Source: JAAYXE01 sp964391195
GTDB taxonomy: Bacteria > Chloroflexota > Anaerolineae > Anaerolineales > UBA4823
Direction of reading: 5' to 3'
DNA: 64,000 nt
Assembly: GCA_964391195.1 (NCBI GenBank)
Contig: CAYMLG010000003.1
Location: 62,001-126,000, forward strand
Shown here: positions 15,668 to 24,107 of the stretch, piece by piece
Layout: each line of letters opens with the position of its first letter
Position numbering within the stretch: the first letter of the stretch is position 1
Translations under genes and position numbers: made by a program
The notes under the pieces: generated by a model
What the model saw: only the letters and a program-made list of their open reading frames with translations
The model's database searches: none
Told to the model about the DNA's origin: nothing

Positions 15668-17638
15668 ATGCACTGTCATTCTTCATCCAACACAGATACC
15701 TGGACCGGAGGCAGCATCGCCCTGATAGGGCACCCGAACGTTGGCAAATCGGTGATCTTCCAGCGGCTTACCGGCCAACACGCGGTCGTCTCGAACTACC
15801 CCGGGACGACGGTCGAGGTCACCCGGGGGGTCATACGGCAGCTCACAGACACATCTCTGGTCGATACGCCAGGGGTGATCACTTTTCCGCCCCACTCCGA
15901 AGACGAGCAGGTGACCGAGCGCGTCCTGCTGTCTGAACCGCTGAAGGGGATCATCCAGGTCGGCGACGCGAAGAATCTGCGCCGTACACTGCTGCTCACA
16001 GTGCAGTTGGCGGAAATGGGTTTGCCGATGGTGCTGTCGCTGAACATGATGGACGAAGCCCAGGCGCGAGGCGTGGTGATCAACCACAGTCTGCTCAGCG
16101 AGTACCTGGCCCTCCCGGTCGTCCCCACAACCGCCATTCGCGGCCTGGGGGTCGAGGCGATCATGGAAAACATCCAGAGCGCAGGCAAGCCGTCGATCTG
16201 CCTCAAGTATGCAGACGAGATCGAGGCGGCCCTCGCCTTGTTCTCGGCCCGAATTGAGGATAGCCCCATCGCCCCACGCGCGCTGGCCCTGCTGTGGCTG
16301 AGCGGCGACCCGGTCAGCGAAGACTGGCTGCGCCAGAAACTCGCTCCTGCAGAATACGAAGAATTCGAGCAGCGCCGACACATGCTCCAGTTGTCATTTG
16401 TCGAACCGCTGAGCACAGTGATCCAGCAGACCCGGCTGGACTTTGCCGGCCAGATGGCAACCGCAGCGGTGGTCGATTCCGGGAGCGGGCGCCCCAGCCT
16501 GGGCGCCTGGTTGGGGAGGATCACCACTCATCCGGTGATCGGGCTTGGCTTTTTAGGCCTGGTCCTGTATGCCCTGTACTGGTTCGTCGGCGTCTTCGGA
16601 GCCGGGACCCTGGTGGGACTGCTGGAAGAAAACCTGTTTGGCGAAATCATCAACCCGGCTGTAACCGGCTTTATCGAGCGGAGCATCCCGATTCCTCTGG
16701 TTGCCGATTTCCTGGTTGGGGAATACGGGTTGTGGACGATGGGCATGACTTATGCCCTGGCCTTGATCTTGCCGATCGTGACGACTTTCTTTCTGGCCTT
16801 CGGCGTGCTCGAAGACTCAGGCTACCTGCCCCGGCTGGCCGCCCTCAGCAACCGCTTCTTCGCCTTCCTGGGGTTGAACGGGAAAGCCGTGCTCCCGATG
16901 GTGCTCGGCCTGGGCTGCGTGACCATGGCAACCGTCACGGCCCGGGTGCTGGAAAGCAAAAGAGAGCGGTTGTTAGTCACGCTGCTCCTGGCCCTGGCGG
17001 TGCCCTGTTCGGCCCAGCTCGGGGTGGTGATGGGCATGCTGGCAGGGATCTCCTTCCAGGCAGTGCTGCTGTGGAGCGGGGTGGTCATGCTGGTGTTCCT
17101 GGCCGTTGGCTGGCTGGCTGCCCGCGTGATGCCTGGAGAACGGAACAGCCTGCTGGTCGAGCTGCCCCCCATGCGCCTGCCTCTCTTTTCGAACGTGGCG
17201 CTCAAGACCTTCGCCCGCCTGGAGTGGTACATCAAAGAGGTCGTCCCGCTCTTTTTGATCGGAGCCGCGCTGATGTTCACCCTGGATAAGACCGGGATTT
17301 TGGAGTGGCTGCTGAAATTGGGCGAACCGCTGGTAGCCGGCTGGTTGGGCCTGCCCCCCGAGGCCAGCGCCGCCTTCCTGATGGGCTTCCTGCGTCGCGA
17401 TTTCGGTGCAACCGGCCTGTTCGTGCTGCAAAACCAGGGCGTGCTCACGCCGGTTCAGATCGTGGTGTCTATGGTCACAATCACCCTGTTCATCCCGTGC
17501 ATTGCCAGCGTAATGATGATCGGCAAAGAGCGCGGTTGGCGTATGGCCTTTGGGATGCTGCTCTTTATCATCCCTCTGGCGTTCCTGGTGGGGGGCCTCC
17601 TGAATCGCGGGCTCCTTGCTCTGAATTGGGGTATGTAG
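15668..17638 (+). CDS. feoB: ferrous iron transporter FeoB
   Basis: 656-residue Fe2+ uptake protein in the cytoplasmic membrane. The N-terminal G-protein domain has G1 GHPNVGKS (21-28), G2 Thr in NYPGTT, G3 DTPG near 66-69, and G4 as NMMD, the usual FeoB variant of NKxD. A helical GDI-like region follows (about 190-270). The C-terminal half holds about nine membrane helices in the two Gate repeats, including the conserved Cys segments LGLGCVTMATVTAR and VPCSAQLGV. The length is on the short side for FeoB but complete. It sits between fur and a small Cys-rich gene; feoA follows separately, not fused. Confidence 0.95.
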   Translation: MHCHSSSNTDTWTGGSIALIGHPNVGKSVIFQRLTGQHAVVSNYPGTTVEVTRGVIRQLTDTSLVDTPGVITFPPHSEDEQVTERVLLSEPLKGIIQVGDAKNLRRTLLLTVQLAEMGLPMVLSLNMMDEAQARGVVINHSLLSEYLALPVVPTTAIRGLGVEAIMENIQSAGKPSICLKYADEIEAALALFSARIEDSPIAPRALALLWLSGDPVSEDWLRQKLAPAEYEEFEQRRHMLQLSFVEPLSTVIQQTRLDFAGQMATAAVVDSGSGRPSLGAWLGRITTHPVIGLGFLGLVLYALYWFVGVFGAGTLVGLLEENLFGEIINPAVTGFIERSIPIPLVADFLVGEYGLWTMGMTYALALILPIVTTFFLAFGVLEDSGYLPRLAALSNRFFAFLGLNGKAVLPMVLGLGCVTMATVTARVLESKRERLLVTLLLALAVPCSAQLGVVMGMLAGISFQAVLLWSGVVMLVFLAVGWLAARVMPGERNSLLVELPPMRLPLFSNVALKTFARLEWYIKEVVPLFLIGAALMFTLDKTGILEWLLKLGEPLVAGWLGLPPEASAAFLMGFLRRDFGATGLFVLQNQGVLTPVQIVVSMVTITLFIPCIASVMMIGKERGWRMAFGMLLFIIPLAFLVGGLLNRGLLALNWGM

Positions 17639-17686
17639 CCCCGGCGAAACTGCCGAGGCTGGATCAGGTACAGGAAGAAACAATCA

Positions 17687-17911
17687 ATGAACAATGCAAT
17701 CCGAAACAGGCCCCAGGCAAAGCCAATCGCCTGCCCGATGTGCGGGCACTGGTATGACCCGGCAGGCAATACAGCCTGCCAGGCCTGCCCGCTGAACAAA
17801 GGCTGCCAGCTCGTTTGCTGCCCCAACTGCGGCTATGAGACGGCTGATCCCAACCGGTCTGCTCTGGTCCGGCTGGCAACCCGCTTTTTCAAATCAGCTC
17901 AAAAGCCGTGA
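17687..17911 (+). CDS. small eight-cysteine protein of the feo locus
   Basis: 74 residues with eight cysteines: C16 and C19 (CPMC), C31 and C34 (CQAC), C40, C44, C45 and C48 (GCQLVCCPNCG). The spacing suggests two zinc ribbons or an iron/Fe-S binding site. It ends with the basic amphipathic stretch SALVRLATRFFKS. It follows feoB by 48 bp with an AGGAAG ribosome site, so it is likely part of the fur-feoB transcript. It is unlike FeoC (a winged helix) and unlike the FeoB-associated single-pass Cys-rich membrane protein, as it has no membrane segment. A partner role in iron loading or regulation of FeoB is inferred from position only. Confidence 0.72.
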   Translation: MNNAIRNRPQAKPIACPMCGHWYDPAGNTACQACPLNKGCQLVCCPNCGYETADPNRSALVRLATRFFKSAQKP

Positions 17912-17934
17912 GGATCCCTGTCAAGGGAAAGATG

Positions 17935-17994
17935 CCGTAATTTCTATTTCAATTACGGTTATAATAGTGCGACGCTAACTGAGAATCAATCGCA
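17935..17994 (+). promoter_or_regulatory. feoA promoter with operator-like elements
   Basis: CCGTAATT and AATTACGG (17935-17942, 17951-17958) form an 8-bp inverted repeat immediately upstream of the -10 box TATAAT (17960-17965). Downstream lies TGAGAAT-C-AATCGCA (17980-17994), which matches the 7-1-7 Fur-box pattern in five of seven second-half positions. Two operator candidates around one start site suggest iron control of feoA separate from feoB. Confidence 0.5.
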
Positions 17995-18012
17995 ATAGTA
18001 GGAGCATTCACC

Positions 18013-18315
18013 ATGACCCTCTTCGGGTACACTTTTCCTGGCCGGAGCCAGACCTATCCGCCTCAACAAGCCCAGACAACTGCTAACAAAAAAGAACCTA
18101 CCCTGGCCGGTGTGCGGCCGGGCGGGACAGCCCAGGTGGAAGGTTTTCTCTCGGGGCTGTCATCCGAGCGACGCGCTCATCTTCAGTCTTATGGGCTGGT
18201 CCCCGGCGCTTGTGTGCGGGTCTTGCAGCACTCCCCGGTCACGGTGATCCAGATTGAACACCTTGAACTGGCCCTGGAACGCGACGTGGCGGCAAAAGTG
18301 CGCGTGGCAGGATAG
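18013..18315 (+). CDS. feoA: FeoA-family ferrous iron transport protein
   Basis: 100-residue cytoplasmic protein with an SH3-like FeoA domain at about 30-100. Conserved parts are LAGVRPGGTAQV, LQSYGLVPGACVRVLQHSPVTVIQIEH and the C-terminal LALERDVAAKVRV. FeoA binds and stimulates FeoB. The first 30 residues are a variable, Gln/Thr-rich extension. It has its own promoter 100 bp after the Cys-rich gene and an AGGAG ribosome site. It ends 13 bp before the convergent protease-hydrolase gene. Confidence 0.9.
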   Translation: MTLFGYTFPGRSQTYPPQQAQTTANKKEPTLAGVRPGGTAQVEGFLSGLSSERRAHLQSYGLVPGACVRVLQHSPVTVIQIEHLELALERDVAAKVRVAG

Positions 18316-18328
18316 GACGAAGCAGGGA

Positions 18329-20677
18329 TCATTTTCTCCAGCCAAGGCGGGAGAGCACGGAACTGATGGGTGTGGAAAGCTCCTGGACTTCTTTTACCGG
18401 CTCGGGCGCAGGTTGAGCTTCCGCGGCGGATTCGAGGGAAAAGGAGCGCATCTCACCGGCATCCCCGGCGTACTCCATATCGTGGCCATTTCCGGCGCCA
18501 TCGGGGGCTGCGGTTGGGGCCTCCATGCTGATCCCGGCAGCCGCCACCGGAGCTGAGGGCATAAGATCAGCATGCGGCTGGAAGGCCTGGACGGTTTGAA
18601 TGGACTTCTTGCCCAACACACGCAGCAGCACAGAAGTCATGGTGGGCGGGTCGTTGTCAAAATCGCCATGCGTGACCGCCGCGCAGCAGCTATCGTCGGG
18701 AGCCAGGGAGCGCGAGACGACCACCGAGGCGCCTGAAAGGTGCAGTAAGTCCATCGCTGTTTCCTGTAATTCGCACTGGTAGGGAACGCGAAGGGAACTC
18801 TCGAGGCCGAGAAGCGGCACCTCGAACTGGCAATCTCCAGAACGGCGCTCCAACCCCCGGGATACTAGATAAAGCAGCGACTTATGGTACACCTGCAGCC
18901 CGCCTCTGCTGCAGGAGTCGTTCTGTTCAAGTTCTTCGCTCAAGATAAACAGCGAGAAATCCTTCACCCAGGACCCCAGATGCGGGTAAATATCGCGCTT
19001 GAACTCATCGACACGGATGCCCGGCGCCAGGAAGACCATCGCCTTCACCTCGATCTGGGCCTCGATCAGGCGCTGTAGCAGGGCCGCGTGGAAGATCGAT
19101 CCGGCGCTGTGCCCAACCAGGGACACTTCGACGTTCTCTTCCCCAAATTTGCGGATGTATTCGGCCAGCCGGGTAACGAAGATCGAAGCCCCGGGCAGCT
19201 CCCGCCTGAGCCACTCCCTTTCCGTCGCCCAGTCCACGGGCCAAACCGGACGAAAATCGTGGGGGAGTTCATTCGACGCTAGACGGGCATTTTCTTTCAT
19301 CTCATCCCACAGCAGCGTAAAGTGCTTGCGAGCCAGCCCTTCGACAAAGCGATCGAACTGCTCTTCCAAGTCGATCCCGATTCCGCCCGCAGGGAGCTTG
19401 ACCTTTGACAGATCCAACAGTTGGTTGAGCACGGTCTCGCCCGGGCCGCTCTGCCAGGCGAAGTAAATCGGGTACACCCGGTTGTTCAGCCACCAGTTAA
19501 GGGTCGTATCGGCCAGATCCAACCCCGACTTTTCAGACACCATCCCCCCGTGAGCATAGATCATGATGCGGCGCTTGGGCGCTTCATCCCCAGAGCCCCG
19601 GGCGACCCACTCGTTATGGACCTGCTCCATGTGTTCGAAGATATGATCAAGTTGGTGTGGGCGACTGCGGAATTTCCCCCAATCGGAGAAGCGGCCATTA
19701 TTTGCCAGGTTGATGACGTGGTTGAAGAGCCGGTCTAAATCAGGGCCTTCGCTGGAGACAAAGGCGCCATTGGTCCCGGCGAAGGAGTAAGAGCGACCGG
19801 AGTAAAAAGGGGTTTTGGGGACACCCGGACGGGCTACCCAGGCATCATACGCTGACTCAAGCCAGTCTTCGTAGGGCAAGGTGGCAAACCCGTTCGCCCC
19901 CCACCCTACCCCCCATGAATTCTGCACGAGGAAACCCACCTCGTTATACCCAACGATGGTGAAGGCGTGTCCGCCCAGCAGGCGGGGGAAGCGGCTGCGC
20001 TCGATCACATACATCTTCTCGCCGTTACGCGTCCATACCTGCGGCTTTTCCCAGCCATCATGAATGGCGGCGGAGACAGCAATTGCGTCCAGCTCGTGAA
20101 TTGCCGACTGCATGTCATCCAACCGGAATGGGTTGATCCGGTAGTAGGCTCCTAATGGAACTTCGCGGCATTTATTGATAAACTGTTCGTCTTCCAGATC
20201 AAGATTGGGGTCGAGGTCGCCCCAATCATCGAATGGGCAGACCCCGTGATTGAACCAGCCTTTGAAAGCGCCTCGCAGCGAAGAACCGGCATCATCCTCC
20301 CCCTCGAATTCATCGTACCGGCGGGCCATATAGTAAATCATGTAAGGGCTGACTCGGGAGAGGGCGATCACGCGCTCATTGATCTCCTGCGGAGGACAGC
20401 CGGCTTTTTTCAACTCCTCGCGATTCTGGTTGGCGCGGATGGTGCTGATAACTGTCGCCACCGCGTGCCCGGTGCAAGAAGAGGTGCTGCCCTGATCCAG
20501 AACCAGTTTTATCCTGACTTCATCCCGGTTGTCCACCCTTTTCGGAAGCGGTTGGAGGCGCGGGCGATACTCCAGATCTCGTTCGTCAAAAGGATCAGGG
20601 ACGGCGTTCAGTTTGATGTCCTTGGTTGTACCGGCAACTTGAATCTTAATTTCGCCAGGGGAGACTGTCTTCGCCAT
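18329..20677 (-). CDS. papain-like (C1A) peptidase fused to an alpha/beta hydrolase
   Basis: 782-residue protein without signal peptide or membrane helix, so cytoplasmic. The N-terminal half (about 45-285) is a papain-fold peptidase with a complete active site: Q62 of the oxyanion hole, nucleophile C68 in DQGSTSSCTGHA, H237 in GGHAFTIVGYN, and N253 in VQNSWGVGWG. The second half (about 365-690) looks like an alpha/beta hydrolase. It has a strand-turn IMIYAHGGM (371-379) that could supply the oxyanion hole, the nucleophile elbow GHSAGS with S524, and a late His candidate at H670 in HGDFDND. The last 90 residues are Ala/Pro-rich and probably disordered. The pairing of a Cys protease and a Ser hydrolase in one chain is unusual. 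Substrates are unknown. A GGAGGG lies only three bases before the ATG. It is convergent with feoA and has no obvious partner gene. Confidence 0.82.
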   Translation of the reverse strand: MAKTVSPGEIKIQVAGTTKDIKLNAVPDPFDERDLEYRPRLQPLPKRVDNRDEVRIKLVLDQGSTSSCTGHAVATVISTIRANQNREELKKAGCPPQEINERVIALSRVSPYMIYYMARRYDEFEGEDDAGSSLRGAFKGWFNHGVCPFDDWGDLDPNLDLEDEQFINKCREVPLGAYYRINPFRLDDMQSAIHELDAIAVSAAIHDGWEKPQVWTRNGEKMYVIERSRFPRLLGGHAFTIVGYNEVGFLVQNSWGVGWGANGFATLPYEDWLESAYDAWVARPGVPKTPFYSGRSYSFAGTNGAFVSSEGPDLDRLFNHVINLANNGRFSDWGKFRSRPHQLDHIFEHMEQVHNEWVARGSGDEAPKRRIMIYAHGGMVSEKSGLDLADTTLNWWLNNRVYPIYFAWQSGPGETVLNQLLDLSKVKLPAGGIGIDLEEQFDRFVEGLARKHFTLLWDEMKENARLASNELPHDFRPVWPVDWATEREWLRRELPGASIFVTRLAEYIRKFGEENVEVSLVGHSAGSIFHAALLQRLIEAQIEVKAMVFLAPGIRVDEFKRDIYPHLGSWVKDFSLFILSEELEQNDSCSRGGLQVYHKSLLYLVSRGLERRSGDCQFEVPLLGLESSLRVPYQCELQETAMDLLHLSGASVVVSRSLAPDDSCCAAVTHGDFDNDPPTMTSVLLRVLGKKSIQTVQAFQPHADLMPSAPVAAAGISMEAPTAAPDGAGNGHDMEYAGDAGEMRSFSLESAAEAQPAPEPVKEVQELSTPISSVLSRLGWRK

Positions 20678-20806
20678 ATACCCTCCACTTATCAGGCTAA
20701 TAACAGGATTACAAATGTGAGAAGATCGCGATGGAGTGGGCTACAATTCTTCTAATTTTACCCTAATTTGAGTATCAATAACGAAAAAAAGATTTTGGTC
20801 CCCCAC

Positions 20807-21571
20807 CTATTCGTAAACGAGAGAACTGGCACAATGTACGAAACCCACACGAGCGTAGACACGCGCCGCCAGGTCATCGGCGGCAGTAAGGAATGCGACC
20901 TGGATCTCGCGCCCAAAGGCATCGGCCAGCATGGCCGCGGTAAGCGCAGCGGCGATACCTTTCCGGCGAAATTCGGGGAGGGTGGCAATCCCATAGAACT
21001 CGGTCACCTGGTTCTGGGGTGCGGAGTACATCCCCACCGCAGCAAGATCGCCGTCCAGGTGGCCCCAAAATGCCGCATCATGCTGCAGCCGTTCCAGGAA
21101 GCGCTGTCCTTCTTCCAGTGGCAGCGGCCAGGCAACCTGAGGATGGAAACCCCGGTTTTGAGCATTGCGGAAGGCGAGCGCCTCCTGCAGTGTGATCCTC
21201 GTGGGGAGACGACTGATCGACAGGCACTTCACCTCAGGAACCGGCCGGCAGTCTTGCGGGCGACATGCCATCAGCGGCAGCCGTTCTACCTCTACCAATC
21301 CGCTTTCCTTCAGCTTCTCACTTAAAGAGGGTGAATAGTTGTCGATATACTCAATCCGCACCGCCCGGCCTCTGCGGGCAAATTCGCGGCGCATTTCGGC
21401 GATACTCTCGGGCACGCCTGCCGGATGGGGAAGACTGGGAATTGCATAGTTGAAAGTATGGCCGCTCAGCGTGGGGTGGAAAAACAACGAAAAACCGGTG
21501 ATCTCCACAACCTCATGGTTTGTCCGGGCTGTTTCCCTCAAATAGGACTGGATGCGGTCCATTAAGCGCAT
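20807..21571 (-). CDS. GNAT-family N-acetyltransferase
   Basis: 254 residues. The C-terminal 120 residues form the catalytic GNAT domain, with the strand TEFYGIATLPEFRRKGIAAALTAAML providing acetyl-CoA motif A (RRKGIA, about 207-212) and AARVYARVGFV providing the motif-B region. The N-terminal half resembles the degenerate first lobe of two-lobe GNAT proteins, with MxCRPQDCRPVPEVKCLSISRL linking the lobes. The message appears leaderless: TGG TAAAAT ends seven bases before the ATG. The substrate is unknown. It shares the minus strand with the protease-hydrolase gene, 129 bp downstream. Confidence 0.75.
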   Translation of the reverse strand: MRLMDRIQSYLRETARTNHEVVEITGFSLFFHPTLSGHTFNYAIPSLPHPAGVPESIAEMRREFARRGRAVRIEYIDNYSPSLSEKLKESGLVEVERLPLMACRPQDCRPVPEVKCLSISRLPTRITLQEALAFRNAQNRGFHPQVAWPLPLEEGQRFLERLQHDAAFWGHLDGDLAAVGMYSAPQNQVTEFYGIATLPEFRRKGIAAALTAAMLADAFGREIQVAFLTAADDLAARVYARVGFVHCASSLVYE

Positions 21572-21578
21572 AGGGCAG

Positions 21579-21587
21579 ATTTTACCA
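21579..21587 (-). promoter_or_regulatory. extended -10 promoter of the GNAT gene at 21571
   Basis: TGG TAAAAT on the minus strand ends seven bases before the ATG; no Shine-Dalgarno sequence is present. Confidence 0.5.
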
Positions 21588-21624
21588 AAATAAGGGATTA
21601 CCCTTATGTACGGACCGGGTTATT

Positions 21625-21658
21625 CCCCATTGAGGATTAAAACCCTGTCACCTATACT
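21625..21658 (+). promoter_or_regulatory. promoter of the LysM protein gene (shared block)
   Basis: TTGAGG (21630-21635), 17-base spacer, TATACT (21653-21658). The block CCCCATTGAGGAT plus AAAACC plus TATACTA is the same as at 12717-12750. The leader to the first start is about 190 bases. Confidence 0.65.
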
Positions 21659-21760
21659 AGTCAGAGGGGGGGAATTGTACCCTGGTCCCGGCGAATTTCT
21701 GGACTTAGAAACGCTCAGAAATAAATACCCTTTGCCTTGCCTGCGTTGGGATTAGAGCCC

Positions 21761-21871
21761 ATGCGGGAACTTTATGTTCTCAAAGAACGTTATATCAGTA
21801 AGAGGGCAGATCTTCTGCCGGTAGAAGAGATTACAGAGCTTAGGAGGTGGACAAATGTCGCCCGGCTCTGA
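21761..21871 (+). CDS. possible 36-codon leader ORF
   Basis: An ATG-started frame of 36 residues (beginning MRELYVLKERYISKR) lies in the leader of the LysM gene. It overlaps the first LysM start (21855) and stops 19 bases before the second (21891). No clear ribosome site precedes it. It may be a chance frame or a translated leader that couples to the downstream gene. Confidence 0.25.
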   Translation: MRELYVLKERYISKRADLLPVEEITELRRWTNVARL

Positions 21872-21890
21872 GGAAAGATGGAGGCAAAAA

Positions 21891-23003
21891 ATGAAAAATC
21901 CGATGCGTGGTTTCAGAATCGTGAAACCACTAACAATTCTCTTGATGTTTGCCCTGGCGCTGTCGAGCCTGGCTTTCATAGCCTCTCCAGCCCAGGCAGC
22001 GCCCGGCGCCCAGGTTGAGAACTGCACCCAGTATTACACGGTACAAAGGGGAGACTATCTGGTAAAAATCGCCCGGATGTTCAACACGGATTGGCGGACC
22101 CTGGCAGAGATCAACGACCTGGACAACCCTTCCCTGCTCTTTGCCGGAACCCGGCTTTGTGTGGCCGTTAGCGACGATGATGATGCAGTCATCCCCGAAA
22201 CCGGCGGCGATAGCCAGACCGTCCCCACGATTGACATCCGTGGGGTAGAGGAAGGTGAACGGGTCACGATCCGGGTCCGCAATTTCCCCCGCAATCTGCG
22301 CCTCAACGTGCTGATGGGCGAAATTGGCACCCGTGGGGTGAACGGTATCCTGGTTGACACCATCAGTTCGGGCGATGGTTCGTTCACACGGACCTTCGAT
22401 ATCCCCAGGAGCCTGGCTGATGAAGACCGGATTGCCATCCGCTTGCAGAGTACGACCACCGGACACTTCAGCTACAACTGGTTCGACAATAGAGATTTCG
22501 GTGATGTCCGCGCTGATGACCGGGATGATGACGACCGCGGGCCGGTTGTAATCGCCCCCACTGGGGATGATGATGTGATCGTGGTCAGGCAAGACGTCGA
22601 GTTCGGCGAAACAGTCGATTTCTACCGGGGGAACGCCGGGGTCTTCCTGCCCAGCTCAGCTTACAACGGTGAAATCGAACTGAGCCGCATCAGTACCGAG
22701 GCGACCGATCCGAACCAGGATATTGAGTTCGTCCACCGGCTTCTGGAGTACCGGGTGTTCGATGGGAATGACCGCGAGGTCAGACTGGTGCGCGGGCTGA
22801 ACTACATCTACTTCAACCTGAACCAGCAGACCTTCGCCGCCTGGGACCGTGGCGATCTGAACATCTATCATTACAATCCCGATGAACGGGAGTGGGAGCC
22901 ATGCGAATTCCAGATCCACATCGGCACCGTGAACCGGCCCTATGGGCGGCTGGCCTGCGTGGCCACCGAGTTTGGCTTCTACGGCCTGGCGCTGGAAGAC
23001 TAA
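21891..23003 (+). CDS. secreted LysM-domain protein with novel C-terminal domains
   Basis: 370-residue exported protein. A signal peptide (about 1-37, cleavage after AQA) is followed by one LysM domain (about 48-92) framed by C45 and C90, which may form a disulfide. Residues 98-110 have the linker VIPETGG. Two beta-rich regions of unknown family follow (about 110-200 and 250-370), joined by an Asp-rich linker. The end is FGFYGLAL. LysM binds peptidoglycan, so it is likely cell-wall attached. Two in-frame starts each have a good ribosome site: ATG 21855 (AGGAGG, 7 bases) and ATG 21891 (GGAGG, 6 bases). The second gives a normal signal peptide. A 5'-truncated paralogue lies at 3928-4731. Confidence 0.82.
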   Translation: MKNPMRGFRIVKPLTILLMFALALSSLAFIASPAQAAPGAQVENCTQYYTVQRGDYLVKIARMFNTDWRTLAEINDLDNPSLLFAGTRLCVAVSDDDDAVIPETGGDSQTVPTIDIRGVEEGERVTIRVRNFPRNLRLNVLMGEIGTRGVNGILVDTISSGDGSFTRTFDIPRSLADEDRIAIRLQSTTTGHFSYNWFDNRDFGDVRADDRDDDDRGPVVIAPTGDDDVIVVRQDVEFGETVDFYRGNAGVFLPSSAYNGEIELSRISTEATDPNQDIEFVHRLLEYRVFDGNDREVRLVRGLNYIYFNLNQQTFAAWDRGDLNIYHYNPDEREWEPCEFQIHIGTVNRPYGRLACVATEFGFYGLALED

Positions 23004-23065
23004 TTTCACGAAGCTGAGAGCCGCCTCTGCCCATCAGGAGCGGCATCCAGCAGATAACCAATAGG

Positions 23066-23103
23066 GCCGCCGGGGTTTTGATCACCCCGGCGGCTTTGTT
23101 TTT
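23066..23103 (+). terminator. intrinsic terminator
   Basis: An 11-bp perfect GC-rich stem (23066-23076 with 23084-23094) is followed by TTTGTTTTT. It ends the LysM gene. Confidence 0.85.
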
Positions 23104-23205
23104 CAAGGCTCTTTCATAATAAAATAAACTTATATGGCGGGTTTACCCTTGAACCGCTCAGGCCCGCTCCGATTAAGGCGGGCGCTTGTGAGAGGAGGGA
23201 GTTGT

Positions 23206-24072
23206 ATGCCAAGCAATGAGGAAATTGCCGGCGTATTGGAGCGAATTGCCGCTTTATTGGAAGCACAGGGGGCGAACACACACCGGGTGCGCGCCTACCG
23301 CGTTGCAGCCCAGACGGTTAAAAACACCGGTGACCGGGTGGAGGAAATGGCGCGCCAAGCGGGGCTGGCCGAGTTGAAAGAACTGCCGGGTATCGGCGAG
23401 TCGCTGGCCGGCCTGATCGAGGAGTATGTGAACCGAGGGCGTTCTTCGCTGCTGGAGGAACTGGAAAGCGAAGCCAACCCACAAGCCATGTTGAGCCAGG
23501 TGCCCGGGATCGGAAAGGAACTGGCCCAGCGGGTGGTGGATGAACTGGGTATTGGCTCCCTGGAAGAATTGGAGCAGGCCGCACACGATGGGCGGCTGGA
23601 AAAGGTGAGCGGTTTCGGACCGGAACGGGTGCGGGCGGTCCAGGTCGGCCTGGCCGGCCTGTTGAGCGGAGCAGCCCGGCGTCGATTAGCTCAAGGGGGT
23701 GAAGCCCAGCCGGAGACCAGGCCCAGCATTGAAACCTTGCTGGAGGTCGATGCCGAATACCGGCGCAAAGCTAAGGCCGGAGAGCTGCAAAGAATCGCGC
23801 CGAAGCGCTTCAACCCGGCAGGCGAGGCCTGGCTCCCAATTCTCAATACCAGCCGGGAGGGCTGGTCGTTCACCGCCCTTTACTCCAACACCGCCACTGC
23901 CCACAGGTTGGGAAAAACGGACGATTGGGTGGTGATCTATTACAAACGGCCCGGGGTGGAAGAGGATCAGGTTACGGTGGTGACAGAAACTCAGGGGGCG
24001 TTGAAGGGCAAACGGGTGGTCCGCGGCCACGAGGCGGAATCAGCCCGGTACTACGAACGTAAGCCCGATTAA
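23206..24072 (+). CDS. helix-hairpin-helix protein related to the PolX N-terminus
   Basis: 288 residues. Residues 1-130 resemble the DNA-binding part of family X DNA polymerases: an 8-kDa-like helical unit (NEEIAGVLERIAALLEAQGANTHRVRAYRVAAQTV) with two helix-hairpin-helix elements, LKELPGIGESLAGLIEEYV and LSQVPGIGKELAQRVVDEL. The polymerase palm is absent; in its place is a C-terminal domain (about 180-288) with RFNPAGEAWLPILNTSREGWSFTALYSNTATAHRLGKTDDWVVIYY. That looks like a small globular domain found after such HhH regions, with no known function. It probably binds DNA ends or gaps. ATG 23206 with AGGAGGG is preferred over an upstream in-frame codon at 23134. Confidence 0.75.
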   Translation: MPSNEEIAGVLERIAALLEAQGANTHRVRAYRVAAQTVKNTGDRVEEMARQAGLAELKELPGIGESLAGLIEEYVNRGRSSLLEELESEANPQAMLSQVPGIGKELAQRVVDELGIGSLEELEQAAHDGRLEKVSGFGPERVRAVQVGLAGLLSGAARRRLAQGGEAQPETRPSIETLLEVDAEYRRKAKAGELQRIAPKRFNPAGEAWLPILNTSREGWSFTALYSNTATAHRLGKTDDWVVIYYKRPGVEEDQVTVVTETQGALKGKRVVRGHEAESARYYERKPD

Positions 24073-24107
24073 CCCAGAATCGTGTGCGAGCAAATGGTAT
24101 CAGTAAA

